A DNA stretch of 64,000 nt from Lentisphaerota bacterium. GTDB taxonomy: Bacteria; Verrucomicrobiota; Lentisphaeria; Victivallales; Victivallaceae. The position numbers and the translations under genes are program-made. The notes beneath the pieces were generated by a model that did no database searches, was not told where the DNA came from, and saw only the letters and a list, made by a program, of their open reading frames with translations. Below are positions 9,251 to 18,531 of this stretch, piece after piece; position 1 is the first letter of the stretch; every line of letters begins with the position of its first letter. The stretch is taken from NCBI GenBank assembly GCA_024225035.1, contig JAAEMX010000211.1, forward strand, positions 148,658 to 212,657. The letters are read 5' to 3'.

Positions 9251-9919
9251 TTAAGAAGAATAAACAAACAGACGTTTGCCACCTGATGCGGGGAGTTCAA
9301 ATGTATCTGTCAGTAACCATGAGATGTTGTTTTTGGATGACAGTTTTTGTAGATTACCTAATTCAGAAGAAGCTTGTTCAGGAGTTTTAAAAAAGATAAA
9401 CTGCCCCTCTGGTTTGAGTAAGTTTTTAGCTTCGCGATATAAAGTTCTCAAATCAGAAACAGCCCTGGCTGTTAAAATATCAAATCGCCCCAGCCATTCC
9501 TGCCGACGGTTCATCTCTCTTGTGCGACCAGTAAAAACATTTACATTTGACAAGTTAAGCTCATGGGCTGCAGATTCAACAAAAGCGGTTTTCTTGCCGA
9601 TCGAATCTACTGCGGTTATTTGCAGTTCCGGGAAAGCTATCCCCAACACCAAAGAAGGAAAGCCTGCCCCGCATCCAATATCAGCTAGCTGTAAATTGGA
9701 ATTTAATTGTGGGAAGTAGCGTCCAATCGCCAAAGAATCAGCAACGTGTTTTACCAGAAAATCTTCTTTATCCTGAATTCGGGTAAGGTTAACCTTGGTA
9801 TTTGCTGCAATTAATAATTCAAACAGACAATCGCACTTTTCAATAAACTGCTCGAAATCTGCAATACCGCATGACTCGCAGAAACTTTTAAATTCTTCAG
9901 AATTAGCCCCCAGACTCAT
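9251..9919 (-). CDS. rsmG: 16S rRNA m7G527 methyltransferase RsmG (GidB)
   Basis: SAM-dependent N7-methylation of G527 in 16S rRNA (E. coli numbering). 222 residues, close to the family norm (about 207-240). The N-terminal helical part contains ANTKVNLTRI and the LVKHVADSL motif typical of RsmG. The SAM-binding loop is ADIGCGAGFPSLVLGIAFP (about 79-97), then AVDSIGKKTAFV and DILTARAVSDL, all RsmG hallmarks. Its ATG overlaps the stop of the upstream membrane-protein gene by 4 bp. It lacks the usual mnmG/parA/parB neighbours seen in many bacteria. Confidence 0.95.
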   Translation of the reverse strand: MSLGANSEEFKSFCESCGIADFEQFIEKCDCLFELLIAANTKVNLTRIQDKEDFLVKHVADSLAIGRYFPQLNSNLQLADIGCGAGFPSLVLGIAFPELQITAVDSIGKKTAFVESAAHELNLSNVNVFTGRTREMNRRQEWLGRFDILTARAVSDLRTLYREAKNLLKPEGQFIFFKTPEQASSELGNLQKLSSKNNISWLLTDTFELPASGGKRLFVYSS

Positions 9920-10473
9920 GAAGCACTACCAGATACAAGGTGAACAATACCAGCAGAAAGGCAGAAGAGCCCAAATGCGGCAAAAAATGCTGCCGTAACA
10001 TATTTATATTTCCTGGAGATCGCTATTTTACGAATAACATCTCTAAGCAGATAAGGTCTGCCTGAAAAAAACAAACCGCTTATACCAATAATCCAGCACA
10101 TTACAGCAAATACAGCGCCATGAGCAGTGTGATATGTAAACGATCCATGAAGCATGTAATAAGCAGTTAAAATAAAGAGTCCGCCAACAGCTCTGGCAAA
10201 GAGGTAGTCTAAAAAGAAAAAGCCAATTACCGCAAAAGCAATGGCCAAAGGAAAAAGCCATGGCAGCATCCAACTCCATACAATTGGCTGTGCCTGGGGA
10301 ATACACCAAAGCAAGCACAAAAATCCGAGAACGACTCCTGCGTATTTATTACGTGGAAGCGACTCCCACCGAGAAATATTACTTTCCTTGACCTGCAGGG
10401 AAAACCACACAACAAAACCGGCGACAATTCCTGCCGCCAGCAATGCGAGCTTATATATTATAAAATCATTCAC
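9916..10473 (-). CDS. Small polytopic membrane protein, unknown
   Basis: 185 residues with about six hydrophobic segments: an N-terminal helix (YKLALLAAGIVAGFVVWFSL), a pair around residues 45-90, one near 95-112, one near 118-135 and a last one at about 160-180 ending LVSGSAS. No family recognised. An HGSFTYHTAHGA segment between helices has three His and could be a ligand site, but this is speculative. It is coupled to rsmG by a 4-bp overlap (ATGA), so the two genes are cotranscribed, although a membrane protein has no obvious role in rRNA methylation. Confidence 0.7.
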   Translation of the reverse strand: MNDFIIYKLALLAAGIVAGFVVWFSLQVKESNISRWESLPRNKYAGVVLGFLCLLWCIPQAQPIVWSWMLPWLFPLAIAFAVIGFFFLDYLFARAVGGLFILTAYYMLHGSFTYHTAHGAVFAVMCWIIGISGLFFSGRPYLLRDVIRKIAISRKYKYVTAAFFAAFGLFCLSAGIVHLVSGSAS

Positions 10474-10568
10474 TGATACGTCCTTATGATTTAAGATAAC
10501 AACAAGCTTTATTTTAGCACGATATTCGACTAAAGCAACCTGCCAAAGTTCAAATGCACTTAATGCTA

Positions 10569-13500
10569 TTACCCGGCAGCTGCAGCTTTATCATTATTAT
10601 CCTTGGGCTTAAAATTAAACCGGCGACGTGGTTCAGGCACTTTGTTATTAGCTTTGAGCCTGTAGCGTTTTTCTCCAAGGCAATCACTTACCTTTGTTAA
10701 AAGGTCAGCGTTTACTTTTACTTTGTAGCCACCTGCTTCAAGAAACGCATACTCACCGCTATTACAGGCAACACACAGAATCAACGAGGAGTCTCCTGAG
10801 TGCTCATTACAGATTGTTCGTATCTTTTCTAAATCTTCTTGAGTGTTTGATCCTTCATAAAGGTGGATATGCAGCTCAGACGTGTAGCGCGCCGGAGCTT
10901 CTTCTATGGGCATTATGCGTTCTGCAATCAAACGCGGACGCTCGGCTTCATCACGCTTACTTGTTAATGCTTCCAGGAATACGGGCATATCCGAAACAAG
11001 ATCAAGGCCGCTTTCTTCTAAAGCCTCAAGGGTTTTACTGTAAATCATTACTTCAAACGAAGTATCCAAGTCCTCCAGCTCCAAAATACCGAACGGCTTG
11101 CCGCTGTTTTTACTGAAACGCTTGGAATAAGTCTTAACTATTCCGCCAAACCTGATTCCCACATTATCAGAGAACGAATCAAGCTCAAGCATCTTGACCG
11201 TTGAATATGTCGAAATGTATTCAGAATATTTGGCCAATGGATGCCCAGTAATGTAAAAACCCAATAAATCTTTTTCGTTTTTAAGCAATTCATTCTCTTC
11301 AAATTCCGGAATATCGGGAATAGGAATCGAACATATTTCCTCTTGATCTTCATCATTCAGAAGGTCAAACAGAGACCCCTGCCCTGATAGCCTGTCTTTC
11401 ACCCTTGATGCAGCAAAACCCATAGTTGGTTCAGCTATAGCTAAGACTTGAGAACGTCTCAAATTCAGAGTGTCAAAAGCACCAGCTTTGGTGAAATGTT
11501 CTATAATGCGAGAATTCATTGCTTCGCCGCAACGTTCACAGAAATCAAGGAAGCTTTCAAACTTACCATTTTCTTCACGGGAAGCTATAATTTTCCCGGC
11601 AGCAGCTTCACCACAACCTTTTATTGCCCCGAGGCCAAAACGAATAGAGCCATCGTCAACGGAGAAGTTGATACCACTGGTATTGATATCAGGTGGCAAT
11701 ATTTTGATGCCCATTTCTCTGCATTCAGCTATGATGAATGCAATTTTTTCTGCGTTATCTATTTCTGCAGCAAGTACCGCACACATAAATTCAACAGGAT
11801 AGTTGGCTTTCAAATAAGCAGTACGATACGCCACAAAGGCATACGCTGCGCTATGCGATTTATTAAAACCGTAGCCGGCAAACTTACCAATTTTTTCCCA
11901 GATTATATCTGCAAGTTCTTCACTGATACCACTAACCTTATCGCAGCCCTCAACGAATTTAACTTTTTGTTGTTGAAGAACTTTCACTTTTTTCTTACCA
12001 ATCGCTCGACGCAGAATATCAGCGCCACCCAGTGTAAATCCGGCCAACTCCTGTACAACCTGCATGATCTGTTCCTGATAAAGCATAATGCCGTAAGTCT
12101 CATTCAGGAGTTTTTCCATTTTAGGATGGTCGTACTCAATTGGTTCAATACCTTTCTTACGGGCAATAAAGTCTGGAATAAACTGCATTGGACCCGGTCG
12201 GTAAATAGCTATCAAAGCGATAATATGCTCAATAGTTTCCACGCCAAACTGGCGGCATAAATTCTGCATACCGGTTGACTCAAGCTGGAACACTGAAACG
12301 GTATCACCACGGTTAAGCAAAGCAAAAGCTTCAGGATCCTCAAGGCTTACCTTGGCTATATCAAAATCAGGCGTATGCTTGCGTATATTGTCGACAGCAT
12401 GCTGAATTACAGTCAAGGTTTTTAATCCAAGGAAGTCCATCTTCAGCAAGCCTAGCTCTTCGCATGGTACTGCAGAAAACTCGGTAATGACCTCGCTTTT
12501 TGCTCCACGAGCTAAAGGAACGAGGTTATCTAAACGCTGGTCGCCAATAATTACACCAGCAGCGTGAATTCCCATCTGACGGTTGATTCCTTCAAGAACC
12601 TCGGCATATTTAAAAATTTCCTGTACATAAGGCTCAGAATCTATCAGTTTCCGCAAGTCCTCAGATTCCTGACGAGCTTTAGCTAAGGTCATCTTTGGAT
12701 CAGCCGGAATCAATTTTGTTATGCGGTCACCTTCCTCAAAGGTACGTCCCAGCACCCTGGCTACGTCCTTTATTACCGCTTTGGCCTTAAGAGTTCCATA
12801 AGTACCAATCTGCGCCACGCTGTCATGTCCGTATTTGTTACGTACATAATCAATAACTTCAATACGGCGCTTTTCACAAAAATCGATATCAAAGTCAGGA
12901 GGACTTACACGTTCCGGATTAAGAAAACGCTCAAAGAGCAAGTTGTATTGAAGCGGGTCAACATCCGTAATATAGGTAAGGTATGCAACAATACTTCCGG
13001 CACCAGAGCCACGTCCCGGGCCTACCGGGATTTTTTCTTTGCGGGCATATGCAATAAAGTCACTAACAACCAGAAAATAACTGCAGTACTTGGAACCGTC
13101 TATAACCCCAAGCTCAAAGTCCATACGGTCAACAATTTTCTGTTGCTCTTCATCAAGAGCATCAAGTTTACGAGGGTCAAAACCATAACGATCAGCGGTT
13201 CCGTCCATACAGATGTTACGCAGGTACTCTTTGTCACTCATAGCAGAGTCACTGATATCATAAACAGGGTAATGGTTGACATCAGGGGCAAACTTAAATT
13301 CAATATCACAACGTTCGGCAATCTCACGGGTAACGCTCACCGCTTCGGGAATTTCCTTAAATAGCTCTTTCATCTCATCAGGACTTTTAAAGTAAAACTC
13401 AGGGGCGGGAAAACGGAAGTGCTTAGGATCTTCTATTTTTGACCCAGTCTGAATGCAAAGCATGATTTCATGTGCTTTAGCATGCTCTTTTTTAAGGTAA

Positions 13501-14129
13501 TGCACATCATTTGTCGCAACCACCGGCAATGACATTTTCTTAGCCAGCTGCACAATACCTTTATTAGCACGTCGCTCTTCGTCCATTCCATGATCCATGA
13601 TCTCAAGGTAGAAGTTGTCACGACCGAAAATATCACAATATTCGCCGACAGCCTTCTCTGCTGCCGCCATATCATTATTTAGAATAGCTGCTGGAACTTC
13701 TCCACCAATACATGCTGAAAGCCCTATAAGTCCTTCGCTGTGCTGAGCTAGTATTTCCTTATCAATTCGCGGCTTATAAAAGAAGCCGTTATTGAAAGCT
13801 TCGGCCATAAGTTTACATAACGAATGATAGCCAGTAATATCCTTAGCAAGAAGCACCAAATGGTGCCCTCTTATATAAGGAACTGAAGCTTTTTTATCAA
13901 ATCTCGTGGTCGGTGATACATAAGCTTCACAACCGATTATAGGATTTAAATCGGCTTTTTTAAAGCTCTGATACATATCAATAGTACCACCCATAAAGCC
14001 ATGATCGGTAAGAGCTACCGCAGGCATATCATATTCCTTAGCCATTTCAATAAGACCAGGAACAGTGCATGCGCCATCCAGCAAACTGTAATGGGTATGC
14101 AGATGTAAATGTACAAAATCAGAAGGCAT
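10569..14129 (-). CDS. dnaE: DNA polymerase III subunit alpha
   Basis: Replicative polymerase catalytic subunit. 1186 residues from the ATG at 14129 (MPSDFVHLHLHTHYSLLDG), close to E. coli DnaE (1160). The alternative start at 14168 adds 13 unconserved residues and lacks the GAGGG ribosome-binding site. Order: PHP domain (first about 280 residues, HLHLHTHYS and AVALTDHGFMGG); the catalytic palm with PDFDIDFC (about 395-402) carrying two Asp; fingers; a helix-hairpin-helix region; and an OB-like region (VGIRFGGIVKTYSKRFSKNSG). The C-terminal tail is short and basic. It is a DnaE1-type enzyme. It is monocistronic as far as visible. Confidence 0.97.
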   Translation of the reverse strand: MPSDFVHLHLHTHYSLLDGACTVPGLIEMAKEYDMPAVALTDHGFMGGTIDMYQSFKKADLNPIIGCEAYVSPTTRFDKKASVPYIRGHHLVLLAKDITGYHSLCKLMAEAFNNGFFYKPRIDKEILAQHSEGLIGLSACIGGEVPAAILNNDMAAAEKAVGEYCDIFGRDNFYLEIMDHGMDEERRANKGIVQLAKKMSLPVVATNDVHYLKKEHAKAHEIMLCIQTGSKIEDPKHFRFPAPEFYFKSPDEMKELFKEIPEAVSVTREIAERCDIEFKFAPDVNHYPVYDISDSAMSDKEYLRNICMDGTADRYGFDPRKLDALDEEQQKIVDRMDFELGVIDGSKYCSYFLVVSDFIAYARKEKIPVGPGRGSGAGSIVAYLTYITDVDPLQYNLLFERFLNPERVSPPDFDIDFCEKRRIEVIDYVRNKYGHDSVAQIGTYGTLKAKAVIKDVARVLGRTFEEGDRITKLIPADPKMTLAKARQESEDLRKLIDSEPYVQEIFKYAEVLEGINRQMGIHAAGVIIGDQRLDNLVPLARGAKSEVITEFSAVPCEELGLLKMDFLGLKTLTVIQHAVDNIRKHTPDFDIAKVSLEDPEAFALLNRGDTVSVFQLESTGMQNLCRQFGVETIEHIIALIAIYRPGPMQFIPDFIARKKGIEPIEYDHPKMEKLLNETYGIMLYQEQIMQVVQELAGFTLGGADILRRAIGKKKVKVLQQQKVKFVEGCDKVSGISEELADIIWEKIGKFAGYGFNKSHSAAYAFVAYRTAYLKANYPVEFMCAVLAAEIDNAEKIAFIIAECREMGIKILPPDINTSGINFSVDDGSIRFGLGAIKGCGEAAAGKIIASREENGKFESFLDFCERCGEAMNSRIIEHFTKAGAFDTLNLRRSQVLAIAEPTMGFAASRVKDRLSGQGSLFDLLNDEDQEEICSIPIPDIPEFEENELLKNEKDLLGFYITGHPLAKYSEYISTYSTVKMLELDSFSDNVGIRFGGIVKTYSKRFSKNSGKPFGILELEDLDTSFEVMIYSKTLEALEESGLDLVSDMPVFLEALTSKRDEAERPRLIAERIMPIEEAPARYTSELHIHLYEGSNTQEDLEKIRTICNEHSGDSSLILCVACNSGEYAFLEAGGYKVKVNADLLTKVSDCLGEKRYRLKANNKVPEPRRRFNFKPKDNNDKAAAAG

Positions 14130-14510
14130 GTATTTTCCCTCGCTTTTAGGACAGCCTTTTGCTGTCAATAGTCATTTTCTTTCGCTTTCAGCATATACAT
14201 TATTGGCACTCTTTTCAAATGAAAAGTTGATATTTCAGCCAATTTAACACTCTCACATGATGCCTCACTTATTATGCCGTTGCACTTAAAAGTTAAGAGA
14301 AAAATAAGGCTTAGCTGCTATTTTTTAGGGTTTTTAATAAAAAAACAAGAAAATATAATATTTTTTAGTATAATTAAACAAATTTTCAGTCTCAACACGT
14401 ATAATAGAAAATCGTTAGCCGTTATCTTGCAAGAAACAAAGCCGACATATCAAAAGACACCCTATGCTCCGATACCTGGATTATAAGTTCAAAAAACCGG
14501 GAGGCTTAAA
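14130..14510. other. Intergenic region between divergent dnaE and PLC-like genes
   Basis: About 380 nt without a convincing gene. It should hold both divergent promoters. A perfect TATAAT lies at 14400-14405 in the plus direction but has no good -35 hexamer 16-18 nt upstream. GGGAGG just before 14511 is the ribosome-binding site of the next gene. A 70-codon plus frame here lacks a ribosome-binding site and looks like random low-complexity sequence. Confidence 0.6.
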
Positions 14511-15932
14511 ATGAAACCAGGACATGCCCTAACGCTCACTCTTGCAATAATTTGCCTAGGCCTTACAGGACTCGCCACAGATTTCAGTCCTCAATTTTCT
14601 ACTACAGAACACATTTACGGTGGAGCTGAAGTAAAAGTTAAACTTGATAGAGAATCTTCGGGAGTGAAAAATCCTGTATTCACTCTTAAAAATGGTTTAA
14701 AAGTTTCTTACGGACAGCTTGTAGCCATGCCGGATTTCTTCGGTGAAGTAGGAAACTCAGCATCCGACACTCGCGATCCAGCAAAAGCCGAACAGCGTTT
14801 CAAACAGAATTATGGTGCTTTGGCAGTTTCTCCTGATGCTATAAAATACTTCAACAAAATATGGCCGATAATTCAGGATGAATATGACCAAATTACTGAT
14901 GCTATCGAAAAAGGACAGAACCCTGCTTATACATATCAAAAAATAGTCAGCGATATTGATGGCAGATTAAACAAGGCAACCGGAGGCGGCAGCATTTTTA
15001 CAAAAATGTACCCTCTGGGACAATATCTTAAGCTGGCGGTCAATTGCTTTGACCACTTTGGCGAAGACGCAATTTTCGCCTATCATACTGGGCACAACTT
15101 AGCAATGAAAGAAGCAAAGCTTGCCGGAGACATTGAACTCGGCAATGTTGCGCCAAGTCAGGAAGATATGCAGAAATTTGGCAGTGATCTGAAAAAAATA
15201 GCACGCCACCACTTGGAATACGCTTATACTCTAAATGCATTCTGTTGTCACTACATGATGGACAGATTCGCTGGCGGACATATTCGTGCCCCATTTCGTC
15301 AACTCAGTGAAACTGTTTTCACCAAAGACATCGGCGCATGCCTTGGTAAATATGCTCACAATGAAGATTGCTGCGATAACCTGATTGTTAAAAATCAGCT
15401 TGGCGAAACCTGGATCTCTTACGGAGATCAGGAATACTTCAGCCCCTGCAATCAGGAAAACAGAACCCGGCTGGCCACAATGCTGCAGCTTTCCGCGGAC
15501 GAAGTTTTTGCTGCATACAGCACCGGCAAAATAGCCTCTCCAGACACTACAGACAAGTACTTCCCATACGCAGTTGCTCCTATGACAGAATTTGCTGGTT
15601 TCAAGCAGATCTATCCAATGTTCCGTTATGACAAAGCTTCAAACACTATTTACCGTCGAGATGACATTGCCAATCAATATGACAGCAAAGAAAAATCAAA
15701 CTGGTGGGGATGGTCAACATTCCTGTTAATTAATTCTAAAGGGATGGGCAAAAACGTACCTCCAGTATTTTCATTAGCTGCAGAAAAGACTCAATACGAC
15801 GTTCCTGTAGACGATCAAGCTCTGCTTTATGATAGTTCTAAAAATAAGCAGCAGTTAATCGATGAAGGCATCATTACTGATCCAGGCATCATCCAGTATC
15901 ATCAAAACCAGACTCCTGGTTTGTCCAAATAA
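14511..15932 (+). CDS. Secreted phospholipase C-like protein, copy 1
   Basis: 473 residues with a Sec signal peptide (hydrophobic core to about residue 22). It is a paralogue of the next gene. Conserved segments: FSTTEHIYGGA, SYGQLVAMPDFFGEVG, LNKATGGGSIF, YPLGQYLKLA, CFDHFGEDAIFAYHTGH, HYMMDRFAGGHIRAP, YAHNEDCC and WWGWSTFLL. The many His/Asp in DHF, GH, HYMMDR, GGH and HNED look like metal ligands. The pattern resembles, from memory, the zinc metallophospholipase C group of Legionella (PlcA/PlcB/PlcC) and Pseudomonas fluorescens. Phospholipid hydrolysis in the periplasm or outside is therefore an inference. Good ribosome-binding site GGGAGG. Confidence 0.62.
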   Translation: MKPGHALTLTLAIICLGLTGLATDFSPQFSTTEHIYGGAEVKVKLDRESSGVKNPVFTLKNGLKVSYGQLVAMPDFFGEVGNSASDTRDPAKAEQRFKQNYGALAVSPDAIKYFNKIWPIIQDEYDQITDAIEKGQNPAYTYQKIVSDIDGRLNKATGGGSIFTKMYPLGQYLKLAVNCFDHFGEDAIFAYHTGHNLAMKEAKLAGDIELGNVAPSQEDMQKFGSDLKKIARHHLEYAYTLNAFCCHYMMDRFAGGHIRAPFRQLSETVFTKDIGACLGKYAHNEDCCDNLIVKNQLGETWISYGDQEYFSPCNQENRTRLATMLQLSADEVFAAYSTGKIASPDTTDKYFPYAVAPMTEFAGFKQIYPMFRYDKASNTIYRRDDIANQYDSKEKSNWWGWSTFLLINSKGMGKNVPPVFSLAAEKTQYDVPVDDQALLYDSSKNKQQLIDEGIITDPGIIQYHQNQTPGLSK

Positions 15933-15962
15933 TGTGTAAACCATAACGAAAGGACCGGAAAT

Positions 15963-17366
15963 ATGCACATTCGGGATTTTTCCAAGCCGCTGACTGCAAT
16001 TTTGCTCACTGCCGCAACTATTGTAAGTGCAGATTTTAAACCGACATTCTCGACAACCGAGCATATTTATGCCGGGGCTGATGTCAAAATACATTTTACA
16101 GCCAGTTCAACGCCAATAAAAAACCCTATATTTACAATGCCCAACGGCTTGGAAATTTCCTATGGTCAACTAGTGGCAATGCCTGATTTTTTCAGCGTAG
16201 TTGGCAAGTCTGCATCTAATGAGGTCAAACCAAACAAGGCTGAAGCAAATTTCATACTCAACTTCAATGCACTGGCAGAAGGTTCCGCAGCAGTTAAAAT
16301 GTTCGCAAAAATCTGGCCATTACTGCAAGGAGAATATGACAAAGTAACTGCCGCCCTTGAAAAGGGACAAGATCCAAGTGCAGTTTTTCAGTCCATATCC
16401 GAACAACTGAATAAAGACCTTAACAAGGCAACCGGCGGAGGCTCGATCTTTACTGATTACTATCCGCTTGGAACATACTTAAAGCTGGCTGAAGTCTGCT
16501 ATGACCATTTTAATGATGATGCATTACGGGCTTACGCCGCAGGTCACAGTGCTGCAATCAAAGAGGCGCTATATGCCAAAGCAATTCTAAATGGTAAAGT
16601 ATCTCCAGATCCTGCTGATATGGAAAAGTTCAATAATAATATTGAATTAATTGCCCTTGACTACATGCGGAAAGCATATGCCATGAACGGCTTTGCCAGT
16701 CATTATATAATGGACAGGTTTGCCGGTGGTCATCTTCGCACCCCGTTGCGCAAACTTCATGAGCTGGTAACTCCGTCTGAAATCGGTTCACGCCTGGCAA
16801 ACTACATGCACAATGAAGATGACTGCGCTGGAATCATTGCTTATAACATGCTCGGTGAACGTTGGATCGTCTATGGAGACAGCCTCTATTTCAGCGACTG
16901 CAACCATGAGAATCGTCAGCGTCTGAGCGAAGTATTGCAACTTTCGGCCGATGACATTTTCGAAGCCTATAACAGTGGTGTGGTAAAAGATCCGGAAGCA
17001 GTGCAGCTATTACTGCCGTATCCTGCCGAACCCGGTGATAATATGAGCGGTCATATCCAGCCCTACCCCATGTTTGAATATGTCAGTATTGACAACAAAC
17101 TTCTGCGCAGAGACAATGTCGAAGACAGATACGACAATAATTATATCAGCAGTTGGTGGGGATGGTCAACATGGGCGCTAATCTCATCTAAAGGTGCGGG
17201 CAAACATGTCCCTCCAACGACTATAGCAGTTGGAGTACCGCCTGAAGACAACAATTTATCTCCTATCGATCAAGCTATTCTGTTTGATCAGGTAGATAAA
17301 CGGAAAGAATACATTGAAAAAGGTATAATAACCGACCCCGGCCTGCTCGAATATTATAACCATTAA
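15963..17366 (+). CDS. Secreted phospholipase C-like protein, copy 2
   Basis: 467 residues, signal peptide ending near SADFKPTFS. It aligns along its whole length with the preceding protein: shared SYGQLVAMPDFF, LNKATGGGSIFT, DHFNDDALRAYAAGH, HYIMDRFAGGHLRTP, YMHNEDDC, YGDSLYFSDCN and SWWGWSTWALISSKG. All putative metal-binding His/Asp are kept in both copies, so neither looks decayed. The gap is 30 nt with an AAAGGA ribosome-binding site, so the pair is one transcript. The paralogues have diverged clearly at the ends and between motifs, so this is not a recent duplication. Function is inferred as for copy 1. Confidence 0.62.
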   Translation: MHIRDFSKPLTAILLTAATIVSADFKPTFSTTEHIYAGADVKIHFTASSTPIKNPIFTMPNGLEISYGQLVAMPDFFSVVGKSASNEVKPNKAEANFILNFNALAEGSAAVKMFAKIWPLLQGEYDKVTAALEKGQDPSAVFQSISEQLNKDLNKATGGGSIFTDYYPLGTYLKLAEVCYDHFNDDALRAYAAGHSAAIKEALYAKAILNGKVSPDPADMEKFNNNIELIALDYMRKAYAMNGFASHYIMDRFAGGHLRTPLRKLHELVTPSEIGSRLANYMHNEDDCAGIIAYNMLGERWIVYGDSLYFSDCNHENRQRLSEVLQLSADDIFEAYNSGVVKDPEAVQLLLPYPAEPGDNMSGHIQPYPMFEYVSIDNKLLRRDNVEDRYDNNYISSWWGWSTWALISSKGAGKHVPPTTIAVGVPPEDNNLSPIDQAILFDQVDKRKEYIEKGIITDPGLLEYYNH

Positions 17367-17388
17367 TTTAATCCTACTTCCCTCCTCG

Positions 17389-17429
17389 GCTGAAGGTACT
17401 TTAACGACAGTACCTTCAGCTCTTGACTT
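17389..17429 (+). terminator. Probable terminator after the PLC-like pair
   Basis: Perfect 12-bp inverted repeat GCTGAAGGTACT / AGTACCTTCAGC (17389-17400 and 17409-17420), loop of 8 nt, then TCTTGACTTTT. The T run is interrupted, so termination may be partial. Confidence 0.65.
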
Positions 17430-17521
17430 TTAACATATTAGCTGTAAATTGGCATCTGGAACTTTTTGTTCAGTTATTTGTCTTTTATCAAAGTAACTCA
17501 ACCAAGGCGGAGACCTGATTA

Positions 17522-17968
17522 ATGGGCAAGGATTTTATAGCCTCAGGAATTATAAGCGCAATGCTGCTTATTTCCATGCTTCCTGCAGCCAATGCAGGCG
17601 GAGTGTGCTGTAACGCCACTACCAGACTAGCCTTGCTTCAGATATCCCGCTACCATGCCGAAATAAACAACAGTGGCGAAGAGTTGAATAAAGACTCTGA
17701 AAAAGATCATAAAAAAACTCCTCCTCAAATTCCTGTACTCAGCGACATACAACAGGATAATTTAAATAAAACATTCTTTCATGACTCATTACTTAAAGAA
17801 AGAATAAAGTTACGGGAAATTCATAATTCACAACCGCTTCTTCATGGCTTCCATGCACTTGTTTCTACACAAATATCAAATATCAGTCATGAATCAAAGG
17901 CTGTTGTTTTTCATCAATTCAAAAATAACTCATACGCAATGAAACATTTCCAGACAGCATTGCTTTGA
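17522..17968 (+). CDS. Small secreted protein of unknown function
   Basis: 148 residues with a clear signal peptide (core SGIISAMLLISMLP, cleavage likely after NA at about residue 25-26). The mature protein starts GGVCCNATTR with a vicinal Cys pair, continues with a Lys/Asp/Glu-rich stretch (about 53-72) and then a His-rich C-terminal half. No family recognised. GGCGGAG is about 9 nt before the ATG. It lies behind the terminator of the PLC-like pair, so it may have its own promoter. It could be a partner of the secreted enzymes or unrelated. Confidence 0.6.
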   Translation: MGKDFIASGIISAMLLISMLPAANAGGVCCNATTRLALLQISRYHAEINNSGEELNKDSEKDHKKTPPQIPVLSDIQQDNLNKTFFHDSLLKERIKLREIHNSQPLLHGFHALVSTQISNISHESKAVVFHQFKNNSYAMKHFQTALL

Positions 17969-18101
17969 GCCTCATCATAAAACCACTGCATTTAGACGGA
18001 TAATACTTTTATTTTCCGCAACTCCTTTTATATTACACAGATCGTTATTTCTGTTAAGCAAAGGGATATCTTTATTCTTAAAAAAACATAAGGCTTTTAT
18101 A

Positions 18102-18497
18102 ATGGCTAATAATACCGATTCTAATCTTGGAGCAAAAGCTCAGATTGACTTTCACTGTCTGGATAATGATTGTGAAGGAATTGTAAAATTCAATCTTGCG
18201 GATGTCGCAAAATCTGATTTTCAAGCTGTTTGCGGCAAATGTCATCGCACCTACGAACTTGATGGTGAACTGCGCGAGAAACTTCAGAAAATGCTGAAAC
18301 TGATTGTCACCATTCGTGAGGTCGAAGACATTCTCGGTGACTGCAGCGTTTCTGTAACTGTTGCTAACGGGAAAGTCAAAATTCCTTACGCGCTGTTGCT
18401 GACAAGACTCAACACAATGATTTCTTTGAATTATGGTGATCAGAAAGTTGACTTCCACCTTTGGGTAGAACCTTCTTCACCAGACACATTCCGCTAA
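18102..18497 (+). CDS. Small protein with putative zinc ribbon
   Basis: 131 residues, cytoplasmic. Four Cys in two pairs (FHCLDNDCEG at about 18-27 and AVCGKCHRTY at about 43-52) could form a zinc ribbon. A helical stretch follows (ELREKLQKMLKLIVTIREVEDIL), then a beta-rich C-terminus (VSVTVANGKVKIPYALLLTRL). It resembles conserved hypothetical proteins rather than a named family. It lies 34 nt upstream of pyrE in the same direction, so it probably shares a transcript with pyrE-secA. Function unknown; nucleic-acid or protein binding through the ribbon is only a guess. Confidence 0.7.
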   Translation: MANNTDSNLGAKAQIDFHCLDNDCEGIVKFNLADVAKSDFQAVCGKCHRTYELDGELREKLQKMLKLIVTIREVEDILGDCSVSVTVANGKVKIPYALLLTRLNTMISLNYGDQKVDFHLWVEPSSPDTFR

Positions 18498-18531
18498 AAC
18501 TTATTTTATAATTAATACTGGATACACAATC

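Noticed and set aside
11448-12260. 270-codon plus-strand open frame
   Set aside because: It lies entirely antisense within dnaE, whose motifs are unambiguous; it lacks a ribosome-binding site and protein-like composition.
12825-13364. 179-codon plus-strand open frame
   Set aside because: Antisense shadow of dnaE with Val/Thr/Asn-rich random composition.
14274-14486. 70-codon plus-strand frame in the dnaE upstream region
   Set aside because: No ribosome-binding site and low-complexity AT-rich sequence.
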